From positions 1 through 64,000 of the forward strand of contig NZ_QAIG01000005.1 of NCBI RefSeq assembly GCF_003060885.1: a stretch of DNA of 64,000 bases, in the 5' to 3' direction. The translations under genes and the position numbers were made by a program. Source of the DNA: Pseudomonas sp. HMWF032. GTDB lineage: Bacteria > Pseudomonadota > Gammaproteobacteria > Pseudomonadales > Pseudomonadaceae. The notes beneath the pieces were generated by a model. The model had not been told where the DNA came from, did not search any database, and worked only from the letters and a program-made list of their open reading frames with translations. This document shows positions 17,698 to 26,313 of the stretch, piece by piece. The stretch's first letter is position 1. Each line of letters opens with the position of its first letter.

Positions 17698-18576
17698 ATG
17701 CACCTTCAACCCTGGTTCCACGACAGCAGCGCCGATTTTACCCTGCGCGGCTGGCATACGCCGCCTTCGGACAAGCCCGTGCTGCATTTTCTGCATGGCA
17801 ACGGCTATTGCGGGCGGGTTTATACACCGCTGCTGGCGCTGTTGGCCGAGGATTTTGACCTCTGGCTGTGCGATGTGCAGGGACATGGTGAGAGTGATCA
17901 TGGTGGGCGCTTCCACGGCTGGAACCGCAGCGCCGAGTTGGCAGTTGAAGCGTTTACCGCCGGTCGTGGGTGCTTTGCCGATGCCCCGGCCTATGCGCTG
18001 GGTCACAGTTTTGGTGGGGTACTGACGAGCTTGATCCTGGCGCGTTATCCGGCGTTATTCCAGCGTGCGGTTTTGCTCGATCCGGTGTTGTTCAGCCCGG
18101 CAATGATCGGCGTGATGGCGTTGTCCGAGGTGGTGGGATTAAGCCGGCGCAGCACCCTGGCCAGCAAGGCGCTCAAGCGCCGCAGCAGTTGGCCGGACCG
18201 TGCCGCTGCGCATGCCGCGCTGCAGGGGCATGGGATGTTTCGGGGCTGGAGCGAAGAAGCATTTACCGCCTATATCCAGCATGCCTTGAAAGACAGCGAC
18301 AAGGGCGCCGAACTGCGCTGCCGGCCGAGCCGCGAAGCAGACATCTTCAGCTCTTTTCCCAAGCGTCTATGGCCGTCGCTGGCCAGGGTGACGACGCCTA
18401 CCCAGGTACTTTATGGGCAGCGCAGTTACCCCTTTGTCGCCAAGTCGGTGGCGCGCTGGTGTGCCAGTAATGCCCAGGTCAGCGCTCATGTGGTACCAGG
18501 CGGGCACTGCTTTATGCAGGCGCATCCGGCCGACAGCGCCGCACGGGTGGCGCACTTTCTGTTGCAGCGCGACTAA
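17698..18576 (+). CDS. Alpha/beta hydrolase
   Basis: 292 residues. The start is ATG 17698, with AAGG seven bases upstream; ATGs at 17683 and 17692 are also in frame. The fold shows the oxyanion segment HFLHGNGYCG (about 29-38), the acid-turn region GHGES, the nucleophile elbow ALGHSFGG (Ser in GHSFG, about residue 103), and a C-terminal His in VVPGGHCFM. The mechanism is that of a Ser-His-Asp hydrolase (lipase/esterase-like). The substrate is unknown. A small conserved gene follows 5 bp after its stop and is likely co-transcribed. Confidence 0.88.
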   Translation: MHLQPWFHDSSADFTLRGWHTPPSDKPVLHFLHGNGYCGRVYTPLLALLAEDFDLWLCDVQGHGESDHGGRFHGWNRSAELAVEAFTAGRGCFADAPAYALGHSFGGVLTSLILARYPALFQRAVLLDPVLFSPAMIGVMALSEVVGLSRRSTLASKALKRRSSWPDRAAAHAALQGHGMFRGWSEEAFTAYIQHALKDSDKGAELRCRPSREADIFSSFPKRLWPSLARVTTPTQVLYGQRSYPFVAKSVARWCASNAQVSAHVVPGGHCFMQAHPADSAARVAHFLLQRD

Positions 18577-18581
18577 GCCCG

Positions 18582-18941
18582 ATGAGCAGCCGCGAGGATC
18601 TCTGGCTGGCGCTCTCCGAGCTGTGGCTGGACACTGAACTGGACCAGCCCGCGCTCCGATCTATCGCCACGCGGATGCGCGCCAGTGGTTTGAGCCTGGC
18701 TGAATTGCAGCAGATCTACGCGTATGAGGTGGCGCCGCAGGTCTGGCTTAACCACTGGGCCGTCGCCGGGGTGTGGGAGGGGTTCGAGCCGCAATGGCTG
18801 TTTGCGGGTTGCCGGCGCAATCAGTTGGGCGGGCGTTGGCATCGGTTGAAATGCCGCGTGTTGTGCCGGCCGATGACCCACGGCTGCCGCGCCGAATGGC
18901 AGCAGATCTTGGCCTTTCTGGCTGATCGGGATTTTAACTAG
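18582..18941 (+). CDS. Conserved hypothetical protein (DUF7079-like)
   Basis: 119 residues. The sequence starts with an LWLALSELWLDTEL helix, continues with IYAYEVAPQVWLNHWAVAGVW and closes with RAEWQQILAFLADRDF. The pattern (a D-T-E-L helix, then E-V-A-P and W-x-G-F) recalls a small uncharacterised family I associate with DUF7079. The gene begins 5 bp after the hydrolase stop. No function can be assigned. Confidence 0.65.
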   Translation: MSSREDLWLALSELWLDTELDQPALRSIATRMRASGLSLAELQQIYAYEVAPQVWLNHWAVAGVWEGFEPQWLFAGCRRNQLGGRWHRLKCRVLCRPMTHGCRAEWQQILAFLADRDFN

Positions 18942-18947
18942 TCGGCC

Positions 18948-19349
18948 TTAATGCGGCGTGCTGTTATCCGAATCCTGACGCTGACTGCGCCACTGCTGCA
19001 TCTCAATCACCTGAGCGCAGGGTGCCGGCGGTTCACGGAAAGGGTGCGGCGCCAGTTCGATACGCCCCAGCTGTTTGCCAAACAGGGTGATGCTGCCGAC
19101 ATGCCGCTGCTCGCCGGTGACGGTGAATTCGAAGCCATACACCCGCGCCAGGCGCTTGCGCCCGCGTGCATCGGGTAACAGGGCGAGCCGTCGCAGGGCG
19201 ACATTCTCATCCAGCAATTCGATGTCGGATTTGGCGCAATGTTGTTTCACCAACCCCAGTGCGTGCTCACGCAGACCATGGGCATGCCACAGCCAGGCGC
19301 ACGCGGTGGCGAACAGCATCAGCAGAAATACATCGAAGAGGTCGATCAT
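18948..19349 (-). CDS. DUF3301 single-pass membrane protein
   Basis: 133 residues. An N-terminal membrane helix (about 3-22) is followed by HAHGLREHAL and a soluble domain containing CAKSDIELLDENVALRR and YGFEFTVTGEQRHVGSITLFG. These are hallmarks of DUF3301 proteins of gammaproteobacteria, of unknown role. It is convergent with the gene to its left (7 bp between stops). Confidence 0.8.
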   Translation of the reverse strand: MIDLFDVFLLMLFATACAWLWHAHGLREHALGLVKQHCAKSDIELLDENVALRRLALLPDARGRKRLARVYGFEFTVTGEQRHVGSITLFGKQLGRIELAPHPFREPPAPCAQVIEMQQWRSQRQDSDNSTPH

Positions 19350-19397
19350 GGCGGCTCCGGCGGCAGGAGGCTGAGCTTAACAGAGCCTGCCGTTCGC

Positions 19398-20937
19398 TTA
19401 CGCATCCAAGCAGATACGGTTTCGCCCCTGCGCTTTGGCGTTGTACAGCTGGGTGTCCGCGCGTTGCAGCAGCTGTTGCAGGCTGTCGCCGGGACGGGCG
19501 CAGGTCAGGCCGATGCTGACGGTGATGTGCAGCGGGCCCTGGACAGTGGCGAGGGGCTGCGTGTGCAGGGCATTGCGTAGCCGTTCCAGGCGCTGTTGCG
19601 CAGCGTTGAGGTCGCTGTCGGGCAGGAGAATAACGAATTCTTCACCGCCGAAGCGGGCGAACAGGTCGGTGCTGCGCGCCTGCTGCCGGCACAGTTCGCT
19701 GAACGCCATCAGCACCTGATCGCCGACGGCATGGCCGTACTGGTCGTTGACCCGTTTGAAGTGATCGAGGTCGAGCATCGCCAAGCACAGCGGGGTGCCT
19801 TGGCGTTGATTACGGCTCAGCTCGTGTTCGGCACGTTGCTGGAAGGCGCGGCGGTTCAGGGCGCTGGTCAGCGGGTCGGTGGTGGCGAGTTGGCGCAGCT
19901 GTTCTTCCAAGGCCTTGCGCTGACTGACATCGCGGATCTCGGCGACCTGCTGCTGCGCTTCGGCCAGGCGCGCGATGCTCAGCTCGGCGGCGAATGGCTG
20001 GCCGTCAGCGCGTTGTGCGAGCAGGTCATGGGAGCGGCCATCGGCCTGTTGCAGCAGTTCGCTAAGCGTCTGTTGGCTGCTGCTGTCGAAGAGTCGGGAC
20101 AGCGGTTGGCCGAGCAGCTGTTCGCGGGTTTGCGCAAACAGCTGTTCCAGCTTGGGGGTTGCTGTCGATGATGCGTCCGCCGTCGAGCACCATCACCCCG
20201 GCGTTGCTCACGCTCATCAGGCGTTCGAAGCGCTCGACGTTGGCAGCCGCCTGCTGGGCGTTGTGCTGGCTGTCGGCGAGGATGCGGCGCATGGTCAGCA
20301 GCACCAGGCCGACCAGGGCCACAAGCCACAGGGGAATGCCGAAGTTGTAGGGCAGCAGGTAGCTCACCGAGCGTGTGACATCGTCGTGGGCGATGCCTTG
20401 CAGGCCATCGTGCAGGCCAATCACGCCGCGCACCAAGGTGACCAGGGCATAACCCAGCAAGGCGATGGCGACAAACCGGCAGACGCCGCGCAGTTCCACC
20501 TCGCTGGGCGCACGCCACAGCGCCCAGCAGGCTTGCAGGGGCAGCAGGCCGCCAATGGCGGCGTACAGCGCGATGAGGTATTCCGAGTTGATGGGGCTGC
20601 GCCACCAGTGCCAGCTCAGGACCAGGCTCATCAACCCGGCGCTGGCCGGGACGGTCCACCAAGGCAGCGGCAGGCCGAGAAAGCGAAACACGCCGAGCAG
20701 GATGATCGCCTCGCCGGCCAGTTGCAGGGCGTTGCCGAGAATATTCAGCAGTTTGCTGCCACTGGCCATAAAACCCATGAACAGCAGGATGCCGATGATC
20801 AGGGTCCAGCTGCCCAGCATCCACAAACCGGGACCACGGTAGGGTCGGGAGAAATACCAGAGCCCGCTGCAGGCAATGGCGCTCGCCAGCATCAGGTTCA
20901 GGCCCAGCAGCATGGGGGAAAAATACAGGCTTTCCAT
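19398..20937 (-). pseudogene. Diguanylate cyclase (membrane-PAS-GGDEF) split by a frameshift
   Basis: The first part (from ATG 20937) encodes about seven membrane helices and the start of a PAS domain (NAGVMVLDGGRIIDSNP). It then leaves frame inside a run of five C on the coding strand (plus 20154-20158). Dropping one C joins it smoothly to KLEQLFAQTREQLLGQPLS and to the GGDEF domain encoded down to 19398. The restored protein would have about 512 residues. The GGDEF half has the active motif GGEEF, and an RSTD inhibitory site five residues before it, so it would be a feedback-regulated c-di-GMP synthase. It is either a true frameshift, a phase-variable run or a sequencing error. Confidence 0.85.
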
Positions 20938-21000
20938 GGCCTTACTCGGTGTTATGCGCTGGGCGCGATTGTGCCGGGGCGTGGGTGGATGTTTGCTCGC

Positions 21001-21486
21001 TCAGTTTTTTTCTTCGTTCAGCGCCTGGTAGCGCTGCTGCAGTTCTTGGCGGATCTGCCGGCGTTGCAGAGCCTGGCGCTGGCGGCGTTGGGCGTCGCTG
21101 GTGGTCGGTTCGAGCGCGGGTACGACGGCCGGTTTGCCCTGTTCATCGACGGCCACCATGGTGAAAAAGCAGCTGTTGGTATGGCGCACCGAACGTTCGC
21201 GAATATTTTCCGTGATCACTTTGATGCCGACCTCCATTGACGTGCGCCCGGCGTAATTGACCGAAGCCAGAAAGGTCACCAGCTCACCGACATGAATGGG
21301 CTCGCGAAAGATCACCTGATCCACCGACAACGTGACCACATAGCGTCCGGCAAAACGGCTGGCACAGGCATAGGCGACTTCATCAAGGTATTTGAGCAGG
21401 GGGCCGCCATGCACGTTGCCGGAGAAGTTGGCCATGTCCGGAGTCATCAGAACAGTCATCGTCAGTTGTGCGGTTCCAGGTTCCAT
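21001..21486 (-). CDS. Acyl-CoA thioesterase (hotdog fold, YciA/BACH type)
   Basis: 161 residues from ATG 21486 (a TTG-started extension to 21516 is possible). The hotdog core has the conserved NVHGGPLLKYLDEVAYACASRF segment, where Asn and Asp take part in catalysis, followed by DQVIFREPIHVGELVTFLASV and SMEVGIKV. The enzyme hydrolyses acyl-CoA thioesters. The C-terminus is an Arg/Gln-rich helix. It stands alone; the neighbour at 21550 is a separate solute-binding protein on the same strand. Confidence 0.92.
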   Translation of the reverse strand: MEPGTAQLTMTVLMTPDMANFSGNVHGGPLLKYLDEVAYACASRFAGRYVVTLSVDQVIFREPIHVGELVTFLASVNYAGRTSMEVGIKVITENIRERSVRHTNSCFFTMVAVDEQGKPAVVPALEPTTSDAQRRQRQALQRRQIRQELQQRYQALNEEKN

Positions 21487-21549
21487 GAAGCGGCTCTGTG
21501 CGAAGTAATGGTGCAACCCTATCAGGTGCTGAGTGCTCTAGCCTGAGGA

Positions 21550-22281
21550 TCAGGGCAGATTGAACCGTTGTTGCAGTTGTTTCAGCTGGGGGGCTTGCTC
21601 TGTCAGGAAGCGATCAAAGTCCTTGATCAGCTCCGGGTGTTGGTAACTGCTCAGATGAAAGTGTGTGGTGATCTGGGGCAGCTGCGGGTCTTGCTGGATC
21701 GACGCCGGTGGAATGTCGAGCAGCTGCATGTGGTGCTCGACCACCTTCGGGTTGGCATACAGGGCATCCAGCCGGCCCCGCTCAAGCATGCGGATCATGC
21801 TCTGAATGTCCTGCACCTCGATCAGTTCGATGGCGTACTTGGGCAGTTGCGTCTGCCAGGCTTCGGCAGTGAAGCCGCGCACAATGCCAATCCGTTTGAT
21901 CGCCTGCAGCCCCTGACCCAGGTGCTCGCGGCGTACCAGGGTGGCATCAACGATCTCGACGACCGCCTGGCTGTAGTACAGCGGTTGTCCATCGCGGGCC
22001 TGGCGTGACCAGGCAGGGTTATCGGGAAACAGCAGATCAAGGCTATGTTCGCCCAGCATGTTGCGGTATAGGCGATTGACCGGTTGCGGGCGCAGCTCCA
22101 GTTGCAGCCCCTGATGCTTGGCAAAGGCCTGCAGCAATGCGATGCAGTAGCCTTCGAATGCCTGGCCCTCTACGGCTTTGAAGTAGGGGTAGTAGTCGTG
22201 TTTTTCCAGCCCCACGCGCAGGGGGGCGGCGGTAATGAGCGCGCTGTACAGCCAGCAGGCCAGGATAATGCAGAGGCGCAT
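21550..22281 (-). CDS. Periplasmic solute-binding protein (SBP_bac_3 family)
   Basis: 243 residues with a signal peptide (about 1-18, ending ITAA). The type-II binding fold begins with LRVGLEKHDYYPYF and shows EGYCIALLQAFAKHQGL and DLLFPDNPAW. The later lobe has GIVRGFTAEAW and RLDALYANPKV. Stand-alone members of this family in Pseudomonas often have no transporter genes beside them, as here. The ligand (probably an amino acid or similar) is unknown. It lies 55 bp downstream of the glutamine-synthetase-like gene on the same strand. Confidence 0.85.
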   Translation of the reverse strand: MRLCIILACWLYSALITAAPLRVGLEKHDYYPYFKAVEGQAFEGYCIALLQAFAKHQGLQLELRPQPVNRLYRNMLGEHSLDLLFPDNPAWSRQARDGQPLYYSQAVVEIVDATLVRREHLGQGLQAIKRIGIVRGFTAEAWQTQLPKYAIELIEVQDIQSMIRMLERGRLDALYANPKVVEHHMQLLDIPPASIQQDPQLPQITTHFHLSSYQHPELIKDFDRFLTEQAPQLKQLQQRFNLP

Positions 22282-22336
22282 GAGCCACTCCAGGGTGCTC
22301 AGGGTCTGTACAGCGTAGCTGGTGCTGCTTCAACCG

Positions 22337-23704
22337 TCAGGCGTGGGTCAGGTACCAGCGCCAGTCCTGCTCACCGACTTCGCCCATAAACTGGCGGAAT
22401 TCGGCCCACTTGATCGCCAGGAACACCGTGAGGAAGTCCTCGCCCAAGGCTTCCTTGGCCCAGGCGGAGTTCTCCAGCGCGCGAAGGGCGGTCAGCCAGT
22501 CGGTCGGCAGGGTTTCGCGGGCCTGCTCGTAGCCGTTGCCGATGATTTCTTCGCCCGGATCGATCTGGTTGTTGATGCCGTGATGGATGCCGGCCAGGAT
22601 CGCCGCCGCCGCGAGATAGGGGTTGGCATCGGCGCCGCAGATGCGGTGCTCGACATGCCGGCTCTTGGCCGGGCCGCCCGGTACGCGGAACGACACGGTG
22701 CGGTTGTTCACGCCCCAGCTCTTGGCCAGCGGCGCGTAGCTGTTGGCCTGGAAGCGGCGGAACGAGTTGGCGTTGGGGCAGAAGATCGCCAGTGCATCAT
22801 TCAGCGTGGCCATCATGCCGCCGATGGCGTGCTTGAGCAGCGGTGTGCCATGTGGGTCTTCGGATGCCATCAGGTTGTTGCCGTTTTCATCTGCCAGGCT
22901 GACATGCATGTGCATGCCGCTGCCGGCCAAGTCGCCAAACGGCTTGGCCATAAAGCAGGCCTGCAGCCCGTGTTTGTTGGCCACGCCCTTGACCAGGCGT
23001 TTGTAACGCACGCCTTCATCGATAGCCTGCAGCGCGTCGAAGCGGTGCTCCAGGGTCAGTTCGACCTGGCCGGGTGCGTACTCCGAAATCGCCGTGCGCA
23101 CAGGCAAGCCCTGTACTTCACAGGCGGCGTAGAGGTCATCGAGGAACGGCTGCAACTGCTCCAATTCATAGACGCCGTACACCTGCGGCGCTTGCGGGCG
23201 CACGCCATTGGTTTGCAGTGCCGGTTGCGGACGGCCGTTGGCGTCGCGCTGTTTATCCAGCAGGTAGAACTCCAGCTCCACGGCCATTACCGGGTGGTAA
23301 CCGTCGGCCTTGAGCCGGTCGATGGCGCGTACCAGTACATGGCGTGGGTCGGCCGGGGCGGCGGGCATGCCCTGAGTCGGGTGCATGCTCACCTGCAGTT
23401 GCCCGGTGGGCGTGGCGCGCCAGGGTTGCAGGGTCAGGCTGCCGGGCAGCGGGTAGGTCCAGCAGTCGGCATCGGCGACTTCCCAGACCAGGCCGCTTTC
23501 TTCCACGTCCTCGCCCTGAATGGTCAGCGCCAGGATCGAGCTGGGCAGCGGCCGGCCGTTCTCGTAGATGGCCAGCAGCTCGTCGCGGTGCAGCAGTTTG
23601 CCGCGTGGGATGCCGTTGGCGTCGATCAGCATCAGCTCGATGCTGCGCACTTCGGGGTGATTGGCGAGGAAGTCACGGGCTTCCTGGGGGTTGGCGAATT
23701 GCAT
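22337..23704 (-). CDS. Glutamine-synthetase-like ligase (PuuA/PauA type)
   Basis: 455 residues. It has the glutamine-synthetase fold with MAVELEFYLLD, the GSGMHMHVSL metal/ATP motif, CPNANSFRRF, NNRTVSFRVP and RVEHR-like HVEHRICGADANPY. In Pseudomonas such proteins gamma-glutamylate amines (polyamines, ethanolamine) as the first step of their catabolism. It is preceded by a class III aminotransferase on the same strand, which fits an amine-utilisation unit. The exact amine is open. The ATG has no good ribosome site; a GTAGGGTGG element ends 13 bp upstream of it. Confidence 0.88.
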   Translation of the reverse strand: MQFANPQEARDFLANHPEVRSIELMLIDANGIPRGKLLHRDELLAIYENGRPLPSSILALTIQGEDVEESGLVWEVADADCWTYPLPGSLTLQPWRATPTGQLQVSMHPTQGMPAAPADPRHVLVRAIDRLKADGYHPVMAVELEFYLLDKQRDANGRPQPALQTNGVRPQAPQVYGVYELEQLQPFLDDLYAACEVQGLPVRTAISEYAPGQVELTLEHRFDALQAIDEGVRYKRLVKGVANKHGLQACFMAKPFGDLAGSGMHMHVSLADENGNNLMASEDPHGTPLLKHAIGGMMATLNDALAIFCPNANSFRRFQANSYAPLAKSWGVNNRTVSFRVPGGPAKSRHVEHRICGADANPYLAAAAILAGIHHGINNQIDPGEEIIGNGYEQARETLPTDWLTALRALENSAWAKEALGEDFLTVFLAIKWAEFRQFMGEVGEQDWRWYLTHA

Positions 23705-23717
23705 GGCGGCGGTCTCT

Positions 23718-23806
23718 GTAGGGTGGATGACGCTTTATCCATCCACCGTGGGGATCGGTTATCGGTACGGCCTGCCGGTGGATGAAAAGAGCGTCATCCA
23801 CCCTAC
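23718..23806. repeat. GTAGGGTGG-type element between aminotransferase and ligase genes
   Basis: The terminal arms are perfect over 17 bp: GTAGGGTGGATGACGCT (from 23718) and its complement ending at 23806. A second inner pair is ATCCATCCACC against GGTGGATG. It fills nearly the whole 115-bp gap of the operon and could fold as a long hairpin in the mRNA. Confidence 0.85.
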
Positions 23807-23819
23807 GAAGTAGGCGGTC

Positions 23820-25211
23820 TTACTCGCGTGCACCGGGGATGGCCAGCAGCTCGGTCAGGGCCTGGTCGAGCATGGCGATCAGTGTGTCCACATCATCAGC
23901 CGATGTGCTCGGGCAACACAGGGTCATGTTGTGGAAAGGGGTGATCAGGATGCCGCGGTTGATCAGGTACAGGTGCAGGGCCATCTGCAGTTCGTCGTGG
24001 AACGCTGCTTCGGCCTCGGCGCCGGTCTTCGGTGACACCGGGCAGAACTGAAACTCACTGCGCGCGCCCAGTTCGGTCACCGACCACTTGAGGTCGTGCT
24101 TGCCGATCAGCGTGCGGAAGCCATCGGCCAGGCGCTTGGCCAGCGGCAGCATGTGGTCATAGGCGGCTTGCGTCATCACCTGTTCCAGGTTGGCGCGCAT
24201 GCAATGCATGGCCAGGGCGTTGGCCGACAGCGTGGTGCCCATGCCGCTGTGACCGTGGCCATGGCTGCCTTCGCTGGCACGTTTGCGCGCAGCGGTCATG
24301 GCCTCGGCCATCGCCGCGCTGCAGCCGAAGATGCCGCACGGCACGCCGCCGGCAATCGGCTTGCCGACCACGAAGAAGTCCGGGTCGAGGTTCCACAGTT
24401 GGGTGCACCCCCCCATATCGGTGGAGATGGTGTGGGTCTCGTCGATGATCAGCAGCGCGCCGTATTTGCGGGTCAGCTCGCGGCACGTCTGCATAAAGCC
24501 CGGCTCGGGCAGGACCATGCCGATGTTGGTCATCGCCGGCTCGCAGAGCAGGGCGCAGACGTCGCCTTTCGCCAGCGCCGCTTCCAGCGCCGCCACGTCG
24601 TTGAACGGGATCGAGCGGCTGTACTCAGTCAGGTCGTAGGCCTGGCCGACCAGGCCGGAGCGCGGCACGGTTTCGCCGTCGATGCAGCGCACCATCACAT
24701 CGTCCACCGTGCCGTGGTAGCAGCCATCGAACACCAGCAGGGTTTTGCGTTGGGTGATCGCGCGGGCCCAGCGCAGCACATAGCGGTTCGAATCGGTGGC
24801 GGTGGCGGTGACCTGCCAGAACGGCAGGCCGAAACGTGCGGCCAGCAACTCGCCGCAGACCACGGCGTCTTCGCCCGGCAGCATGGTGGTCAGGCCGTTG
24901 TTGCCCTGTTCGGCAATGGCCTTGGCGATCGGGTCTGGCGAGTGGCCGAACATGGTGCCGGTGTCGCCCAGACAGAAATCGATGTACTCATGACCGTCCA
25001 CGTCATAGAAGCGCGCGCCCTTGGCCCGCTCGACAAACAGTGGCACCGGGGTCGACCAGTCGGCCATCCAGTGCATTGGCACGCCGCCGTACAGCGAGTG
25101 ACGCGCCCGCTCGGCCAGGGCCACGGATTTTGGATTGCGCGCGATAAAGCGCTCACGCTCACGCTGGGCGAAGGTTTCTACGGCGGATGGGTGGATACCA
25201 CTGGCAGTCAT
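23820..25211 (-). CDS. Class III aminotransferase
   Basis: 463 residues from ATG 25211. The PLP-binding pieces are visible: FDGCYHGTVDD, the DETHT segment holding the pyridine-N Asp (LLIIDETHTIS), and the Schiff-base Lys in FVVGKPIAGGVP. Overall it is nearest to glutamate-1-semialdehyde-type and omega-amino-acid aminotransferases. It is not the haem-pathway HemL, judging from context. It is divergent from an SDR gene, with two palindromic TGTGATCACA sites in between, and is followed by a glutamine-synthetase-like ligase. An amine or amino-acid catabolic role is inferred. Confidence 0.9.
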   Translation of the reverse strand: MTASGIHPSAVETFAQRERERFIARNPKSVALAERARHSLYGGVPMHWMADWSTPVPLFVERAKGARFYDVDGHEYIDFCLGDTGTMFGHSPDPIAKAIAEQGNNGLTTMLPGEDAVVCGELLAARFGLPFWQVTATATDSNRYVLRWARAITQRKTLLVFDGCYHGTVDDVMVRCIDGETVPRSGLVGQAYDLTEYSRSIPFNDVAALEAALAKGDVCALLCEPAMTNIGMVLPEPGFMQTCRELTRKYGALLIIDETHTISTDMGGCTQLWNLDPDFFVVGKPIAGGVPCGIFGCSAAMAEAMTAARKRASEGSHGHGHSGMGTTLSANALAMHCMRANLEQVMTQAAYDHMLPLAKRLADGFRTLIGKHDLKWSVTELGARSEFQFCPVSPKTGAEAEAAFHDELQMALHLYLINRGILITPFHNMTLCCPSTSADDVDTLIAMLDQALTELLAIPGARE

Positions 25212-25247
25212 GTTGAACACCTCGTTCGAATATCTGCACATGCTATT

Positions 25248-25258
25248 TTGTGATCACA
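25248..25258. promoter_or_regulatory. Palindromic operator, aminotransferase side
   Basis: TTGTGATCACA contains the perfect palindrome TGTGATCACA (25249-25258), the form expected for FadR/FCD-type GntR operators (TNGTNNNACNA). It lies 37 bp upstream of the aminotransferase ATG. An identical copy lies 63 bp away. The GntR gene at 26314 is the likely regulator. Confidence 0.78.
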
Positions 25259-25310
25259 GAAAACTCAAGCGTTGGTTTGATTCGGCTTTATTGCTAGATT
25301 AACGCCATAT

Positions 25311-25321
25311 TTGTGATCACA
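25311..25321. promoter_or_regulatory. Palindromic operator, SDR side
   Basis: This is the second TTGTGATCACA, identical to 25248-25258. It ends 12 bp before the SDR start codon and touches the AGGA ribosome site, so a bound regulator would block this gene. Centre-to-centre spacing to the other copy is 63 bp, six helical turns, which favours cooperative binding. Confidence 0.78.
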
Positions 25322-25333
25322 GGATGTTGTGAA

Positions 25334-26104
25334 ATGCTCTTCCAACAGCACGTTGCCTTAATCAGTGGTGCAGGCAGTGAGTCGGGTATCGGTCTGGCCA
25401 TCGCCCGCCGCTTGGGTCAGCAAGGGGCGCGCGTGCTGCTCACCGCCAGCAGCGCCCGCGTTGAACAGCGTGCCGCTGAGCTGTGTGCCGAAGGTATTCA
25501 AGCACGCGGCCGCGCCGCTGACCTCACCGATGAGCAGCAGGTCGGTGAATTACTCGCCTGGGCGCAGGCGCAGTGGGGCCAGATCGACATTCTGGTGAAC
25601 AACGCCGGCATGGCCATGCAAGGCAGCCCCGAGCCGTTTGCCGAGCTGGCGGACATGGACCTGGCGACCTGGAATCTGTCCATCGCGCGTAACCTCGGCA
25701 CGGCATTCTTGCTCACGCGCGCGGTGCTGCCGGGTATGCGTGCACGCGGCTATGGGCGCATCGTGAATATCAGCTCGACCACCGGCACCCGTGGCAGCAA
25801 CCCCGGCGAATCCGCCTACAGCGCGGCCAAGGCCGGTATGCTTGGCCTGTCTATGGGCTTGGCGCTGGAAGTGGCCAAACAGGGCATTACGGTTAACAGC
25901 GTGGCACCGGGGTGGATCGCCACGGGCTCCACCACTGAAGAAGAACGCCACGCGGCTGCTTACACGCCGATGCGTCGCGCCGGGCGACCGGAAGAAGTCG
26001 CTGCCGCCGTCGCTTTTCTCGCGTCACCGGAGGCCAGCTATATCACCGGCGAAGTGCTGGTTGTGGATGGCGGTAACTGCCTGATTGAGAACAAGGCCCC
26101 CTGA
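25334..26104 (+). CDS. Short-chain dehydrogenase/reductase
   Basis: 256 residues from ATG 25334 (AGGA 10 bases upstream; a further in-frame reading from 25313 would overlap the operator). The Rossmann motif is GAGSESGIG (about 10-18), the NNAG motif is in [10 protein letters not shown], and the catalytic Ser and YxxxK lie in [11 protein letters not shown] and [10 protein letters not shown]. The C-terminal part has [10 protein letters not shown], typical of FabG-like SDRs. It oxidises or reduces a carbonyl or alcohol with NAD(P). The substrate probably belongs to the same pathway as the divergent aminotransferase. Confidence 0.92.
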   Translation: MLFQQHVALISGAGSESGIGLAIARRLGQQGARVLLTASSARVEQRAAELCAEGIQARGRAADLTDEQQVGELLAWAQAQWGQIDILVNNAGMAMQGSPEPFAELADMDLATWNLSIARNLGTAFLLTRAVLPGMRARGYGRIVNISSTTGTRGSNPGESAYSAAKAGMLGLSMGLALEVAKQGITVNSVAPGWIATGSTTEEERHAAAYTPMRRAGRPEEVAAAVAFLASPEASYITGEVLVVDGGNCLIENKAP

Positions 26105-26247
26105 GCGTCTCTGCGTCGGTCAGGCGTTGTTGCAGGGATACTTGAAAATGCTCATTGACTGCAGTCAACTCCGCTTTTCAAACACCCCTGCGCCTAGCCA
26201 GCCTCTAGCAGAGCCCTCAGATCATTTTCTAAACATCGGAGAACTTC

Positions 26248-26310
26248 ATGCGCAACTGCTCGTTGACCCTCGCCCAACTCCCCGCGCCGCCGGTACAAGG
26301 ACGCCGCTGA
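26248..26310 (+). CDS. 20-codon micro-ORF before the GntR gene
   Basis: A good ribosome site (CGGAGAA) precedes ATG 26248. The frame stops at TGA 26308-26310, only 3 bp before the regulator ATG. The peptide (MRNCSLTLAQLPAPPVQGRR) resembles the first residues of nitrilase-superfamily amidases (LTLALAQ...). It could therefore be the stump of a deleted amidase gene, or a leader that couples translation into the regulator. Both readings are guesses. Confidence 0.4.
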   Translation: MRNCSLTLAQLPAPPVQGRR

Positions 26311-26313
26311 ACC

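Noticed and set aside
25249..25321. Crp/Vfr binding sites (TGTGA...TCACA)
   Set aside because: The half sites abut (TGTGATCACA) with no six-base spacer, so a GntR/FCD operator is the better reading.
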